Shown: positions 54,471 through 62,563 of the stretch, in pieces
How positions within the stretch are numbered: the stretch's first letter is position 1
How the letters are laid out: the number at the start of each line of letters is the position of its first letter
Position numbers and translations under genes: made by a program
Notes under the pieces: model-generated
Databases searched by the model: none
What the model was told of the DNA's origin: nothing
Seen by the model: only the letters and a program-made list of their open reading frames with translations
Assembly: GCA_002410065.1 (NCBI GenBank)
Contig: DHQB01000005.1
Coordinates: 1 to 64,000, forward strand
Direction: 5' to 3'
Source of the DNA: Bacteroidales bacterium UBA5349
GTDB lineage: Bacteria; Bacteroidota; Bacteroidia; Bacteroidales; Tenuifilaceae
Length of the DNA: 64,000 nt

Positions 54471-54783
54471 AACTATTTATTTAAATTTTGGTGAAGTTAT
54501 AAAATATCTCAATTGTCTATTATTAAGCCATTAATAATGCTTTAAAAATTTGAATTACGATTACAAAAAGTAGTCAACAAAAACAATCACAGCTTGTATT
54601 ATTTAACAAATTAAAGTAGGTTTGTAGTTCAGGTTCTAAAAAGATAATACATCTACATAAAAAGAGATTACACTGATTACATGGCACTTGCAATTGAGTT
54701 GATTTGATTTAAAGTTGGTTTAGCAAAGTGTAATATTTAATGTAATTAGCATTTTAAAAAACATTGTGAAACAAGGCTAGTTC
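54471..54783. other. Intergenic region with divergent leaders
   Basis: 313 nt, AT-rich, between the divergent LTA-synthase-like and BFN genes. I see a good promoter toward the right at 54594-54624, leaving about a 155-nt leader with no recognisable RNA motif. No gene is supported. Confidence 0.5.
54594..54624 (+). promoter_or_regulatory. Promoter of the BFN nuclease gene
   Basis: TTG at 54594-54596, a 20-nt spacer and TAGGTTTG at 54617-54624 match consensus. The predicted untranslated leader is long (about 155 nt). Confidence 0.6.
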
Positions 54784-55389
54784 ATGAATAAGATTAAACT
54801 TAATGTACTGGGAATATCGTATAGCCAAACACAGTCGGGTGCTTATGCTTTAGTGCTAAGCGAAGAGAATGGGAAAAGACGTATTCCAATTATCATTGGT
54901 GGTTTTGAGGCACAGGCAATAGCAATTCAGCTGGAGGGCTTAACTCCTCCCCGTCCTTTAACTCACGATTTATTTTTAAACTTCTCAAAATCATTTGGCA
55001 TTGAACTTCTAGCTGTTCAGATTTATAAACTTGAGGAAGGAGTTTTCTTCTCAAAACTACATTGCGACAACGGAAAAAAAGAAATCTTTATTGATGCACG
55101 TACCTCCGATTCAATTGCTCTTGCCCTTAGGTTCAACTGCCCAATATATACTACCAACGAGATTATTGAAAAAGCAGGCATAGTACTAGATATTGAGGAA
55201 GGAGAGGGCCAGGAAGAGGGGGAAAAAGTAACTAAAGTTGGAAAAACACCCTACGTAGAAGATAGTGAAACAGAAGCCCTAAAGCACCTTAATATGGATG
55301 AACTTAACATTCTTTTGAAGGAGGCTGTTTTGAAGGAGGACTACGAAAAGGCTTCAAGAATTAGCGATGAAATAAAAAAACGTTCATAA
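54784..55389 (+). CDS. Bifunctional nuclease (BFN/DUF151) with UVR motif
   Basis: Residues 1 to about 140 form the BFN domain (GAYALVLSEENGKRRIPIIIGGFEAQAIA, RTSDSIALALRF), whose plant relative shows RNase and DNase activity. Residues about 170-201 match a UvrB/C-type helical hairpin (LLKEAVLKEDYEKASRISDEI). The pairing is common in Bacteroidota. In vivo function is unknown. The nucleoside transporter gene follows after 16 nt, so co-transcription and a nucleic-acid turnover theme are plausible. Confidence 0.87.
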   Translation: MNKIKLNVLGISYSQTQSGAYALVLSEENGKRRIPIIIGGFEAQAIAIQLEGLTPPRPLTHDLFLNFSKSFGIELLAVQIYKLEEGVFFSKLHCDNGKKEIFIDARTSDSIALALRFNCPIYTTNEIIEKAGIVLDIEEGEGQEEGEKVTKVGKTPYVEDSETEALKHLNMDELNILLKEAVLKEDYEKASRISDEIKKRS

Positions 55390-55405
55390 CTAACATTACA
55401 ATAAC

Positions 55406-56902
55406 ATGCTAAAAAAAGTGCTTTACGGCCTTGCTATTGGCCTCGTTTTAACAGGAATGGCTGTATCGGCGGCCGACAGTACCCGGACCGAATCAACATC
55501 AACAGATACAACATATACCCAAGTTAACACTGAGACTGTTGTTCAAGAAGCAAGTAACGCCGAAACGAGCAATGTAAACCAGTTGCTTATGGTAAAAAAG
55601 CGCTTTACCTTCAATTTTGTAACACTGCTTCGCGGTCTGTTGGGAATGGTTGTTTTAATTGGAATCGGATACTTGTTCAGCAGTAACCGTAAAGCAATTT
55701 CATGGAAGGTGGTACTTATTGGCTTAGGTATTCAGCTACTTTTAGCAATTGCCATCCTGCAATTCCCTCCCGTACAAATGTTCTTCGATTTTATAGGTAA
55801 GGTCTTTGTTAAAGTGCTCGACTTCTCAAAAGCGGGTACTGAATTCCTTTTCCCAGGATTCTTAAATGTTGAGTCATTTGGATTTATTTTTGCATTCCAA
55901 GTGCTTCCCACAATTATCTTTTTTTCTGCCCTAACCAGCCTACTTTTTTATTATGGAATAATACAAAAAGTTGTATGGGCTTTGGCTTGGGTTATGACAA
56001 AGGCCATGAAGCTTACTGGTGCAGAAAGTCTATCCGTTGCCGGCAACATTTTTCTAGGCCAAACTGAGTCGCCCCTAATGATTAAGGCCTATCTGGAGAA
56101 GATGACAAATTCCGAGATATTACTTGTAATGGTAGGCGGTATGGCAACACTTGCTGGCGGTGTGCTGGCCGCATACATAAGTTTCTTGGGTGGCGACGAT
56201 CCCGTTCAACGACTTATTTTTGCAAAACACCTTTTGGCAGCTTCCATAATGGCCGCCCCTGGTGCAGTAGTGATATCGAAAATTCTTGTCCCTCAGGATC
56301 AGAAAATTAGTACCGATATTGAGGTTCCTAAAGAAAAAATTGGCAGCAATGTTCTCGATGCTATTTCGAACGGTACAGGCGAAGGCATAAAACTTGCTGT
56401 TAACGTTGCTGGTATGCTACTAGTATTCATTGCCTTTATTGCCATGTTTAATTTCACAGTACAAAAAATTGGTACGTGGACTAATCTTAACCCGGTTATT
56501 GCCGATTTTACTAACGGACAATATAACTCGCTATCCCTCGAGTTTATTCTTGGGTACACCTTTGCCCCAGTAATGTGGCTAATTGGCGTAGCCAAAGAGG
56601 ATATAACACTGCTCGGTAGACTTTTGGGGGAAAAGCTTATAATGACCGAGTTTATTGGTTATGTAAGCCTAGCAGAACTTAAGGCTGCAGGTGCTTTTGC
56701 ATCAGAAAAGTCGATTATTATGGCTACTTATATGCTTTGCGGTTTTGCTAACTTTGCCTCAATAGGTATACAAATTGGCGGAATAGGATCACTTGCCCCA
56801 GGTAAGCGGGTATTGCTTTCGCGATATGGAATGAAAGCATTACTGGGTGGAACATTGGCCTCACTTATGTCAGCTACCTTTGTTGGTGTAATTCTTGGAT
56901 AA
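55406..56902 (+). CDS. Concentrative nucleoside transporter (CNT/NupC family)
   Basis: This cation-coupled uptake transporter for nucleosides has 498 residues, with an N-terminal helix, a Ser/Thr-rich linker (about 20-60) and then the CNT core. Family motifs are GQTESPLMIKAYLEKMTNSE and ASIGIQIGGIGSLAPGKR. The extra N-terminal signal-like segment and linker are longer than in NupC. It is 16 nt downstream of the BFN gene and is followed by a strong terminator. Confidence 0.92.
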   Translation: MLKKVLYGLAIGLVLTGMAVSAADSTRTESTSTDTTYTQVNTETVVQEASNAETSNVNQLLMVKKRFTFNFVTLLRGLLGMVVLIGIGYLFSSNRKAISWKVVLIGLGIQLLLAIAILQFPPVQMFFDFIGKVFVKVLDFSKAGTEFLFPGFLNVESFGFIFAFQVLPTIIFFSALTSLLFYYGIIQKVVWALAWVMTKAMKLTGAESLSVAGNIFLGQTESPLMIKAYLEKMTNSEILLVMVGGMATLAGGVLAAYISFLGGDDPVQRLIFAKHLLAASIMAAPGAVVISKILVPQDQKISTDIEVPKEKIGSNVLDAISNGTGEGIKLAVNVAGMLLVFIAFIAMFNFTVQKIGTWTNLNPVIADFTNGQYNSLSLEFILGYTFAPVMWLIGVAKEDITLLGRLLGEKLIMTEFIGYVSLAELKAAGAFASEKSIIMATYMLCGFANFASIGIQIGGIGSLAPGKRVLLSRYGMKALLGGTLASLMSATFVGVILG

Positions 56903-56933
56903 ATTAGGATAAGAGAACTTTAGAATAACAGAA

Positions 56934-56965
56934 AGAGGCTGTCTAAAAAGACAGTCTCTTTTTTT
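56934..56965 (+). terminator. Intrinsic terminator after the nucleoside transporter
   Basis: An 11-bp stem (56934-56944 with 56949-56959, one G-U) and a four-A loop are followed by seven T. The arm resembles the tRNA-Gly terminator. Confidence 0.93.
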
Positions 56966-57103
56966 ACATTGATTACATTAGTTAATAGCATATCGCAGTA
57001 TGCGAGAACTGCTTATATGAATTAGGGTGAAAGATGTCGGAAGAATAGATAAGACAACTTTAGACTATTTGGATAGATGACAGTGCGGCCTATCTCAATC
57101 TTA

Positions 57104-57748
57104 TTATAGGATGTCTGCTTTTTTAGTGTATACAAAAACCTCTTCATCCTCTTTTATTTGGAGATTGACAATACCCAGAACGGCAAATTTAATCAATGTG
57201 TTTTCAGCATCTCTTCTAGGTATAAAACCTAAACGGCTATACTGGTCAATGGTTATCTCTTTATTCCCCTTTAGATGGTTTATTAGTGTTTGCTCTTTAT
57301 TCGAAAACTCAATTTTTACTGGTTTTCTATATCTTATAGCGTTCCAAACCTTAACCTGAAGTGGAGTAGCAACAATATTCTCATCCTTAACCCTAAAGAA
57401 AGCCTTGTACTTACCCAAATTATCAGGTGCTTTGTACAGATACTTTGCATCTTGCTTTACATAAACTTCAAGTACAACCTTTCCGTTTATTTCCCATTGG
57501 GTAACCTCAAATTTAACCTCGGGCTTGCAGTACATTTGGGCTGCACCCTCAAGCATATAGTACTCCTCATCGGAGTTAACGCCCGAAACATTACCATTAT
57601 CCTTAACACCAATTAGAAGTGTTCCCCCTTGGGTATTGGCAAAGGCTGCCAATGAGCGAGCTATTTTTTTTGAGTCGGAAATAGAGTGCTTAAAATCCAG
57701 CGTTTGGTGCTCACCCTGTCGAATAAGGTTTGCAATATGCTTACTCAC
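57104..57748 (-). CDS. AlbA_2 domain (divergent AAA-4 / Schlafen-like) protein
   Basis: The N-terminal part matches the AlbA_2 or Schlafen-type fold: GEHQTLDFKHSISDSKKIARSLAAFANTQGG, then LLIGVKDNGNVSGV. Proteins with this domain are varied putative regulators or nucleases. I set a GTG start at 57748, giving 214 residues and a 4-nt gap to the serpin stop. The frame is open to an ATG at 57790, but that start would overlap the serpin gene by 38 nt and add residues unlike the family. The C-terminus (about 150-214) may be a small winged-helix-like domain. Confidence 0.75.
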   Translation of the reverse strand: MSKHIANLIRQGEHQTLDFKHSISDSKKIARSLAAFANTQGGTLLIGVKDNGNVSGVNSDEEYYMLEGAAQMYCKPEVKFEVTQWEINGKVVLEVYVKQDAKYLYKAPDNLGKYKAFFRVKDENIVATPLQVKVWNAIRYRKPVKIEFSNKEQTLINHLKGNKEITIDQYSRLGFIPRRDAENTLIKFAVLGIVNLQIKEDEEVFVYTKKADIL

Positions 57749-57752
57749 TAAA

Positions 57753-58937
57753 CTATAAACTAGGGTTTGTAACCCGACCCATAAACACAATTGTTCCCGA
57801 TACGTTATCGCGAATTAGAAACATAAATGGCCTGTTTACATTAAATTCAAGGGTAACTCCAACTGATTTACGCACTATTACAACTGCAGTAGCTGCAGCA
57901 GCCTCAGTGCCTTCCTCGGAAACTTCAACGAATGCCTTATGGTAAACCTCATCAATTTTTAATTCAGGTTTTTTGGACATACGTGTAAAATCAGCTGCAT
58001 TGCTAAATGCGATAGGCATCCCTAGGTTTGATAGGATAGGCTTTAACTCGTATTCCGATTCAAATTTGAATTTTGGCAGCGTTAAGTAAACCTCTCTTTT
58101 CGAAAGCAAATCGATATAGTTATCAATATTCTCAAGCGATACGTTTTGCTCAAAATTCTTTATTGATATATCCTCGTTTGGCAAAACAACCAGCATGGAG
58201 TATTGCTTACCAGCATAGGGTAACTCTATCATCTTCAAATCGTCACCCTCATAAACATTAAATTTGTCCCGTATGCTCATCATCCTTGCTCTTACCCCTT
58301 CGCCATCGAGCGTAGTAAATTCACCATCCCTTGTACTCTCCTCAAGAAATTTATTATCCCACTGCCCTTTAAAATAAATTGCATTGGTTAGCACTAATGC
58401 TGTTAAATCCGTAATTGAACCTTTAGGAAGTAAATCGACAATTCGATTCTTGGTCTTGCCCTCAACCCACTTATTTATCTCAAGTCTACAATTTTCAGGT
58501 TCAACTCTAAAAGGCATGCGTTCAATTGGTGTACCATAGGCTCTTTTTACTTGGCGCAGATAAGAGCACTTAAACTTAAACTGCTTATCCACCCATAGCT
58601 GATTTGCTATAGCTATTTCAACTCCCTTACTCCCTCGGTTTACCAAATCGTTTTGAACTTTTCCAAGAGATTTGTGAAAGCCTTTTTTATTTGCTGGAAA
58701 TCCAAATACATCGGCAATCTGTTTCTCGGTTTCGGCATTAGCGCCCGAGTAGGTCATACCCATGGCAATGCTCAAACTGAATGGCGAAAAAAACATATTC
58801 TCGCTATCCTGTGCAGCAAGTTTTTTGTACATCTCAAACGCAAACTTGCTCGATTCTTTAGTAGTGTATCCTGTTTCCTGTGCACTTGTTATCGTAACAA
58901 ACAGCAAAAGTGATAATGTAATTGATATTGATTTCAT
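57753..58937 (-). CDS. Serpin family protease inhibitor, exported
   Basis: This 394-residue serpin has a cleavable signal peptide (MKSISITLSLLLFVTITSAQ). Core motifs such as NMFFSPFSLSIAMGMTYSGA, FKGQWDNKF and the C-terminal NRPFMFLIRDNVSGTIVFMGRV are intact. The reactive-centre hinge is EEGTEAAAAT from Glu341 (P17), consistent with an inhibitory serpin. Counting from it puts P1 at Lys357 and P1' at Ser358, so a trypsin-like protease is the likely target. It probably acts in the periplasm or outside the cell. The AlbA_2 gene follows closely. Confidence 0.93.
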   Translation of the reverse strand: MKSISITLSLLLFVTITSAQETGYTTKESSKFAFEMYKKLAAQDSENMFFSPFSLSIAMGMTYSGANAETEKQIADVFGFPANKKGFHKSLGKVQNDLVNRGSKGVEIAIANQLWVDKQFKFKCSYLRQVKRAYGTPIERMPFRVEPENCRLEINKWVEGKTKNRIVDLLPKGSITDLTALVLTNAIYFKGQWDNKFLEESTRDGEFTTLDGEGVRARMMSIRDKFNVYEGDDLKMIELPYAGKQYSMLVVLPNEDISIKNFEQNVSLENIDNYIDLLSKREVYLTLPKFKFESEYELKPILSNLGMPIAFSNAADFTRMSKKPELKIDEVYHKAFVEVSEEGTEAAAATAVVIVRKSVGVTLEFNVNRPFMFLIRDNVSGTIVFMGRVTNPSL

Positions 58938-59018
58938 TTTAGTAATCTCTTAAGTTTTTGCTAAGGTAAAAATATTAAACAACATTGCATATAATGCAAA
59001 ATAAATGCCATTAATTAA

Positions 59019-60047
59019 CTACTCTTTCTGCATCTGTTCCTTGGTGGAGAGCAATCCGCAGGCCGCCTGAATATCCAGTCCGCGTGAAGCACGAATAGTA
59101 GTAAACACGCCCCTTGCAGTAAGCGCATCGCGGAACTTTAAAATTTGCTCATCGGACGATCCTTTCAATGGACTATTTGGGATTGGGTGAAAACGAATTA
59201 GGTTTACCCTACAATATAATTTACTTAACAGTTTCACCATTTCCCTTACGTGCATTTGCGTGTCGTTTAGCCCTTCAAACATAATGTACTCAAACGATAC
59301 GCGCCTTTGACCAGAAAAATCGTACTTCCTAATTTCATCAACCACATCATGAATGGGGTACACATTCTCAATGGGCATAAGCGCTTTGCGCTCTTCATCG
59401 AACGGATTGTGTAAACTTATTGCCAAATGGCATTGGCTCAATTCCAAGAATTTAATCATGGCGGGTTTTACCCCAATGGATGAAACCGTAATGCGCTTAG
59501 GGCTCATTGCCATGCCCCAATCGGAGGTTAAAATATCAAGAGAACTGAGCACATTATCCAAATTATCCAATGGCTCGCCCATGCCCATATACACTATGTT
59601 GGTTACCTTATGCCACTCGGGGATGCTGCGTAGCTGGTTTACTATTTCGCCTGCCGATAAATTTCCTTGAAAACCCTGTTTGCCTGTCATGCAGAAAAGG
59701 CAACCCATTTTGCATCCCACTTGCGACGAAACGCAAAGTGTTGCCCTATCGTTATCGGGAATATAAGCCGCCTCAACAAACTTTAACGATTCGGTGGCAA
59801 AAAGATATTTTTTAGTTCCATCAGTCGACTCAGCAACCTTCGAGGGTTTTACCAACCCTATTCGATACTTCTCACTAAGTTTTTTGCGTGCATCAAGCGA
59901 TAGGTTGGTCATCTCGTCAATGCTTTCAATATCTTTTTTGTAAAGCCAGTCGGCTAATTGTTTGGCAGCAAATTTTGGCAAACCCTCGGCTAGCACAAGG
60001 TCTGTTAACTGATATAGGGTTAGTCCGAAAAGAGGGGATTTTTGCAT
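59019..60047 (-). CDS. rlmN: Dual-specificity 23S rRNA/tRNA adenine-C2 methyltransferase
   Basis: This radical-SAM enzyme methylates C2 of A2503 in 23S rRNA and of A37 in some tRNAs. The 342-residue protein has the 4Fe-4S motif at Cys112, Cys116 and Cys119 (GCKMGCLFCMTGKQG) and the C-terminal methyl-carrying cysteine in IQAACGLLS (Cys330). The GEPLDN and NLIRFHPIPNSPLKG segments are typical. A -7 element TATCTTTG lies within the upstream 28-nt direct repeat, so the repeat carries its promoter. Confidence 0.96.
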   Translation of the reverse strand: MQKSPLFGLTLYQLTDLVLAEGLPKFAAKQLADWLYKKDIESIDEMTNLSLDARKKLSEKYRIGLVKPSKVAESTDGTKKYLFATESLKFVEAAYIPDNDRATLCVSSQVGCKMGCLFCMTGKQGFQGNLSAGEIVNQLRSIPEWHKVTNIVYMGMGEPLDNLDNVLSSLDILTSDWGMAMSPKRITVSSIGVKPAMIKFLELSQCHLAISLHNPFDEERKALMPIENVYPIHDVVDEIRKYDFSGQRRVSFEYIMFEGLNDTQMHVREMVKLLSKLYCRVNLIRFHPIPNSPLKGSSDEQILKFRDALTARGVFTTIRASRGLDIQAACGLLSTKEQMQKE

Positions 60048-60068
60048 AGTGATTCTCGTTTGTTAATC

Positions 60069-60144
60069 TTATTTCTTGCAAAGATATGTTTCTCGCAAAG
60101 GCGCAAAGGCGCAGTTTTATTTCTTGCAAAGATATGTTTCTCGC
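60069..60144. repeat. Two-copy 28-nt direct repeat upstream of rlmN
   Basis: An identical 28-nt sequence occurs at 60069-60096 and again at 60117-60144 (period 48). Each copy contains CAAAGATA, which reads TATCTTTG on the minus strand, so the repeat duplicates a candidate rlmN -7 element. Confidence 0.8.
60089..60114. repeat. Inverted repeat flanking the GxxExxY pseudogene, left copy
   Basis: Reverse-complemented, this reads CTTTGCGCCTTTGCGAGAAA in its core. It matches the right copy at 60571-60594 in 18 of 20 core positions. It overlaps the first direct-repeat copy. Confidence 0.65.
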
Positions 60145-60164
60145 TAGGAGAATATGTTTTATCT

Positions 60165-60541
60165 TTATAAATTGTTTACTATTCTGGTTATACCATCTTT
60201 AATTAGGTTTTCTTTGAAATTAACAAGAAGGCCTAATTTGATATCTGTTAGTTTAAGGTAAGTGAGTAATTGTTTATGGTGAACAGCTGCAAGTTTTTCA
60301 ATAGATTTTAGTTCAACAATTACCTTATTATTGACAATTAAATCAGCCTTAAACCCCTGTTCAATTTCTTCATCATCCCAAATAACAGGGATTACCTTTT
60401 GTCTTTCTACATCTAGCCCGTTTTTTTCTAATTCGATTTGTAAAATCCTTTCATAAACCGATTCAAAAAGCCTGGTCCTAACTTTTTGTGAATTCTAAAA
60501 CAAGCATCAAGAATTATTTTAGATATTTCATTCTCTGTCAT
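60165..60541 (-). pseudogene. GxxExxY family protein, frameshifted
   Basis: The first 26 codons (MTENEISKIILDACFRIHKKL...) match the start of GxxExxY proteins. Then, in a run of five A on the plus strand (60465-60469), the frame breaks. Restoring one base gives GPGLFESVYE with the family's G-x-x-E-x-x-Y motif and continues through LLVNFK-like sequence to a TAA at 60165, a normal 125-residue protein. In the present frame it stops early. It is either a recent pseudogene or a sequencing or assembly error. The family's role is unknown. It is enclosed by inverted repeats. Confidence 0.85.
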
Positions 60542-60570
60542 ATAAGAAAACTTTGCGTTCTTAATATTTT

Positions 60571-60594
60571 GCGGCTTTGCGCCTCTGCGTGAAA
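60571..60594. repeat. Inverted repeat flanking the GxxExxY pseudogene, right copy
   Basis: Its core is CTTTGCGCCTCTGCGTGAAA. Pairs with 60089-60114 in inverted orientation, enclosing the pseudogene. Confidence 0.65.
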
Positions 60595-60596
60595 AA

Positions 60597-61262
60597 TCAG
60601 AAGTAAATCTCCGCATTAATATTGGCAAACGGTACCCCACGAGCAATAAGCGTATCTCGGGTATCAACTACCATTTCGGCACTTCCGCAAAGGTAATACT
60701 TTTGGTTGGGGTGTATGCCTTCCCATTGGTTTAGAAAGCGGGTAACTCGACCCTGAAAAAACTCATCGGAAGGGCAACGAGAGCAGCACTGGATGTAGTT
60801 TCGACCTAATAATTCTTCCATATAATCCTTAAAGTAAAAATATTCTGGGTAGCTAACACCATGAATTAGTATGGGTTTTTTGCCCTTCCCCGATTTTATT
60901 TTTGATATAAACGGCGCTATACCTGTTCCCGCAGCAATGTAAACCGCATTATCCGACACATTGGTAAAAGTACCCAGCGGCTCCGACACCATAATGCGCC
61001 CGCCAACATTGAGGCTCGACAGCATTGGGGTAAGTTTTCCGTCCGATTTCTCGGTGTAAAGTATATCAATCAGGTCATCGTTCTCGCCACTGGCAATGCT
61101 GTATAGTCGGGGCGGAATATCGGGCGACACACCCAACCCAACAACCTGTCCTGCTAAAAAATTAAATTCTCTTTTGATAGAAAGGATATATGCACCCTCG
61201 GCAATTTCTGTATTGCTTACAATGGGATAAGTGCTGTATTTTAGTTCGTTCCAGTTTTTCAT
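60597..61262 (-). CDS. Ferredoxin-NADP reductase-like flavoprotein
   Basis: This 221-residue FNR-superfamily protein has the flavin-binding RLYSIAS motif (about 52-58), the NAD(P)-binding AAGTGIAPFISKI stretch, and a C-terminal YYLCGSAEMV segment. There is no signal peptide. It probably transfers electrons between NAD(P)H and a small carrier; partner unknown. It is divergent from the arsR-type gene and 131 nt away, with the dyad operators in between. It may therefore share ArsR control and supply reductant to the adjacent thiol proteins. This link is inference. Confidence 0.85.
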   Translation of the reverse strand: MKNWNELKYSTYPIVSNTEIAEGAYILSIKREFNFLAGQVVGLGVSPDIPPRLYSIASGENDDLIDILYTEKSDGKLTPMLSSLNVGGRIMVSEPLGTFTNVSDNAVYIAAGTGIAPFISKIKSGKGKKPILIHGVSYPEYFYFKDYMEELLGRNYIQCCSRCPSDEFFQGRVTRFLNQWEGIHPNQKYYLCGSAEMVVDTRDTLIARGVPFANINAEIYF

Positions 61263-61328
61263 TTATTGTTATTTTGATGGTAAACGGTAAACGATACCAA
61301 TGGTTCAATATTTTTTTCGTCAAAAAAA

Positions 61329-61376
61329 TCATTTCGTGCTTTTGCGAAATGAAAGCATTTCGTAATATTGCGAAAC
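61329..61376. promoter_or_regulatory. Two tandem dyads, likely ArsR-family operator
   Basis: The first dyad is TCATTTCG, an 8-nt spacer and CGAAATGA (61329-61352). The second is ATTTCG, an 8-nt spacer and CGAAAC (61357-61376). Centres are 26 nt apart. Both share the TTTCG-N8-CGAAA pattern and lie 18-65 nt upstream of the ArsR-type gene, between two divergent genes. Confidence 0.75.
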
Positions 61377-61393
61377 ATTTATTACCAAGTAAG

Positions 61394-61687
61394 ATGACAA
61401 AAAAGAAGTACACAGAAACACAGATAAAGTTAGCACGATATGCAAAAGCCTTAAGTCACCCAGCAAGGGTTCAAATACTCGAAATTCTCTCGAATCAGAG
61501 CTGTTGCTACAGTGGCGATATTGCAGAGGACTTACCAATAGCCCGCAGCACCCTTTCGCAGCATCTAAATGAGTTGAAAGAGGCAGGGCTAATTCAGGGA
61601 GAATTTAATCCCCCTAAAATTAAGTATTGCCTTAACAAGGAGAACTGGGAAGAGGCAAAGCGGATGATGGAGGAGTTTTTTGAATAG
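61394..61687 (+). CDS. ArsR/SmtB family transcriptional repressor
   Basis: This 97-residue winged-helix protein opens LARYAKALSHPARVQILEIL and has the recognition helix IARSTLSQHLNELKEAGLI. A vicinal Cys pair (SCCYSGDIAEDL) sits just before the recognition helices and is a candidate metal/metalloid sensor. The start at 61394 gives the normal family length; the frame is open to 61190, but that part would cover the operator. It heads the detoxification operon, probably repressing it through the tandem dyads immediately upstream. Confidence 0.9.
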   Translation: MTKKKYTETQIKLARYAKALSHPARVQILEILSNQSCCYSGDIAEDLPIARSTLSQHLNELKEAGLIQGEFNPPKIKYCLNKENWEEAKRMMEEFFE

Positions 61688-61834
61688 AAGAAGAAACGTA
61701 AAACGCTGAATGTAAAACGTTAGAAGTAAAAAATTAGAGATAACGATAGACGTGCTTCACTCCGATTTACATTTAATATTCTACATTTTACATTTGATGT
61801 TAAACAAATAGTTGTTTACTAATATTTTAAAACT
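61688..61834. other. Spacer with a repeated GTAAAACG motif and a -7 element
   Basis: 147 nt between the ArsR gene and the thioredoxin gene. It has repeated GTAAAACG units near 61700 and 61720, and AATGTAAAA and TTTTACATT arms that could pair. TACATTTG at 61789-61796 may be a -7 element giving the downstream genes a second promoter. Confidence 0.45.
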
Positions 61835-62074
61835 ATGGAAATTAAAGTTCTTGGTACTGGCTGCCCAAAGTGTAAAACACTTGTAGAGGCCACACGCAAA
61901 GCAGTTGCTGAACTGGGTGTTAACGCCAATATTGTAAAAGAAGAGGACATTGTAAAAATCATGAACTCTGGCGTAATGCGCACCCCAGCATTGGTAATTG
62001 ACGGTAAAGTTGTTCTCTATGGCAGAGTACCAAATATGGAAGAGCTAAAAGAAATTATTACTAAAAATAGTTAG
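61835..62074 (+). CDS. Small thioredoxin-fold protein (MTH895/TM0996-type)
   Basis: This 79-residue cytoplasmic thioredoxin-like protein has active site CPKC in LGTGCPKCKTL (residues 9-12) and the cis-Pro segment RTPALVIDGK. Such redox-disulfide proteins commonly accompany ArsR operons with permeases. It probably delivers electrons to, or takes metalloid from, partner thiols. It is followed after 45 nt by the lipoprotein gene, and possibly has its own promoter at 61789. Confidence 0.9.
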   Translation: MEIKVLGTGCPKCKTLVEATRKAVAELGVNANIVKEEDIVKIMNSGVMRTPALVIDGKVVLYGRVPNMEELKEIITKNS

Positions 62075-62119
62075 TTCGAAATTTTTGTAAATAAATATAT
62101 AACTCAATAAATCTAAATA

Positions 62120-62551
62120 ATGAAGAAAAAGATATTGTTTCTCGCTATTGCAGTAACTGCATTTACTCTGTTGAGTTGCGGTGGTTCAGCCGAAAAGCAA
62201 AGCACTAAACCAGAAAGTGTGGAAGTTGCTGAATCGGCAAAGGTTATGGTTTACTACTTTCATGGCAAACAGCGCTGTAAAACTTGTCTAGCAATTCAGA
62301 AGGTGGCAGAGCAAACAATTAACGAAAAATTTGCCGAAAATAAAGATGTAAAGTTCATTGAACTTGACTACTCTGATAAAGCAAATGAGGCTTTAGTCGA
62401 AAAGTACCAAGTTGCAAACAGCAGCCTAATTATAGTTTCAGGAGATGGTTTTACTGACCTTACGAATATTGCCTTTGCAAACGCCATAAGAAATCCTAAT
62501 GAGTTGAAAGAGAAAATCGTTGCCGAGGTCAATAATTATCTAAATCAGTAA
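62120..62551 (+). CDS. ArsF-like thioredoxin-fold lipoprotein
   Basis: This 143-residue lipoprotein (lipobox LLSC, about residue 20) has a thioredoxin-like fold and redox motif RCKTC in YYFHGKQRCKTCLAIQK. It resembles proteins annotated as ArsF-family subunits associated with reduction of nitro-aromatic arsenicals in arsEFG-type clusters. The assignment rests on the neighbouring ArsG-like gene and motif only. It likely faces the periplasm and may pass electrons outward from the cytoplasmic thioredoxin via the membrane partner. Confidence 0.75.
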   Translation: MKKKILFLAIAVTAFTLLSCGGSAEKQSTKPESVEVAESAKVMVYYFHGKQRCKTCLAIQKVAEQTINEKFAENKDVKFIELDYSDKANEALVEKYQVANSSLIIVSGDGFTDLTNIAFANAIRNPNELKEKIVAEVNNYLNQ

Positions 62552-62563
62552 ATCTGTCTTCTA

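Noticed and set aside
61190..61393. N-terminal extension of the ArsR-type regulator
   Set aside because: It would cover the operator dyads and exceeds the family length.
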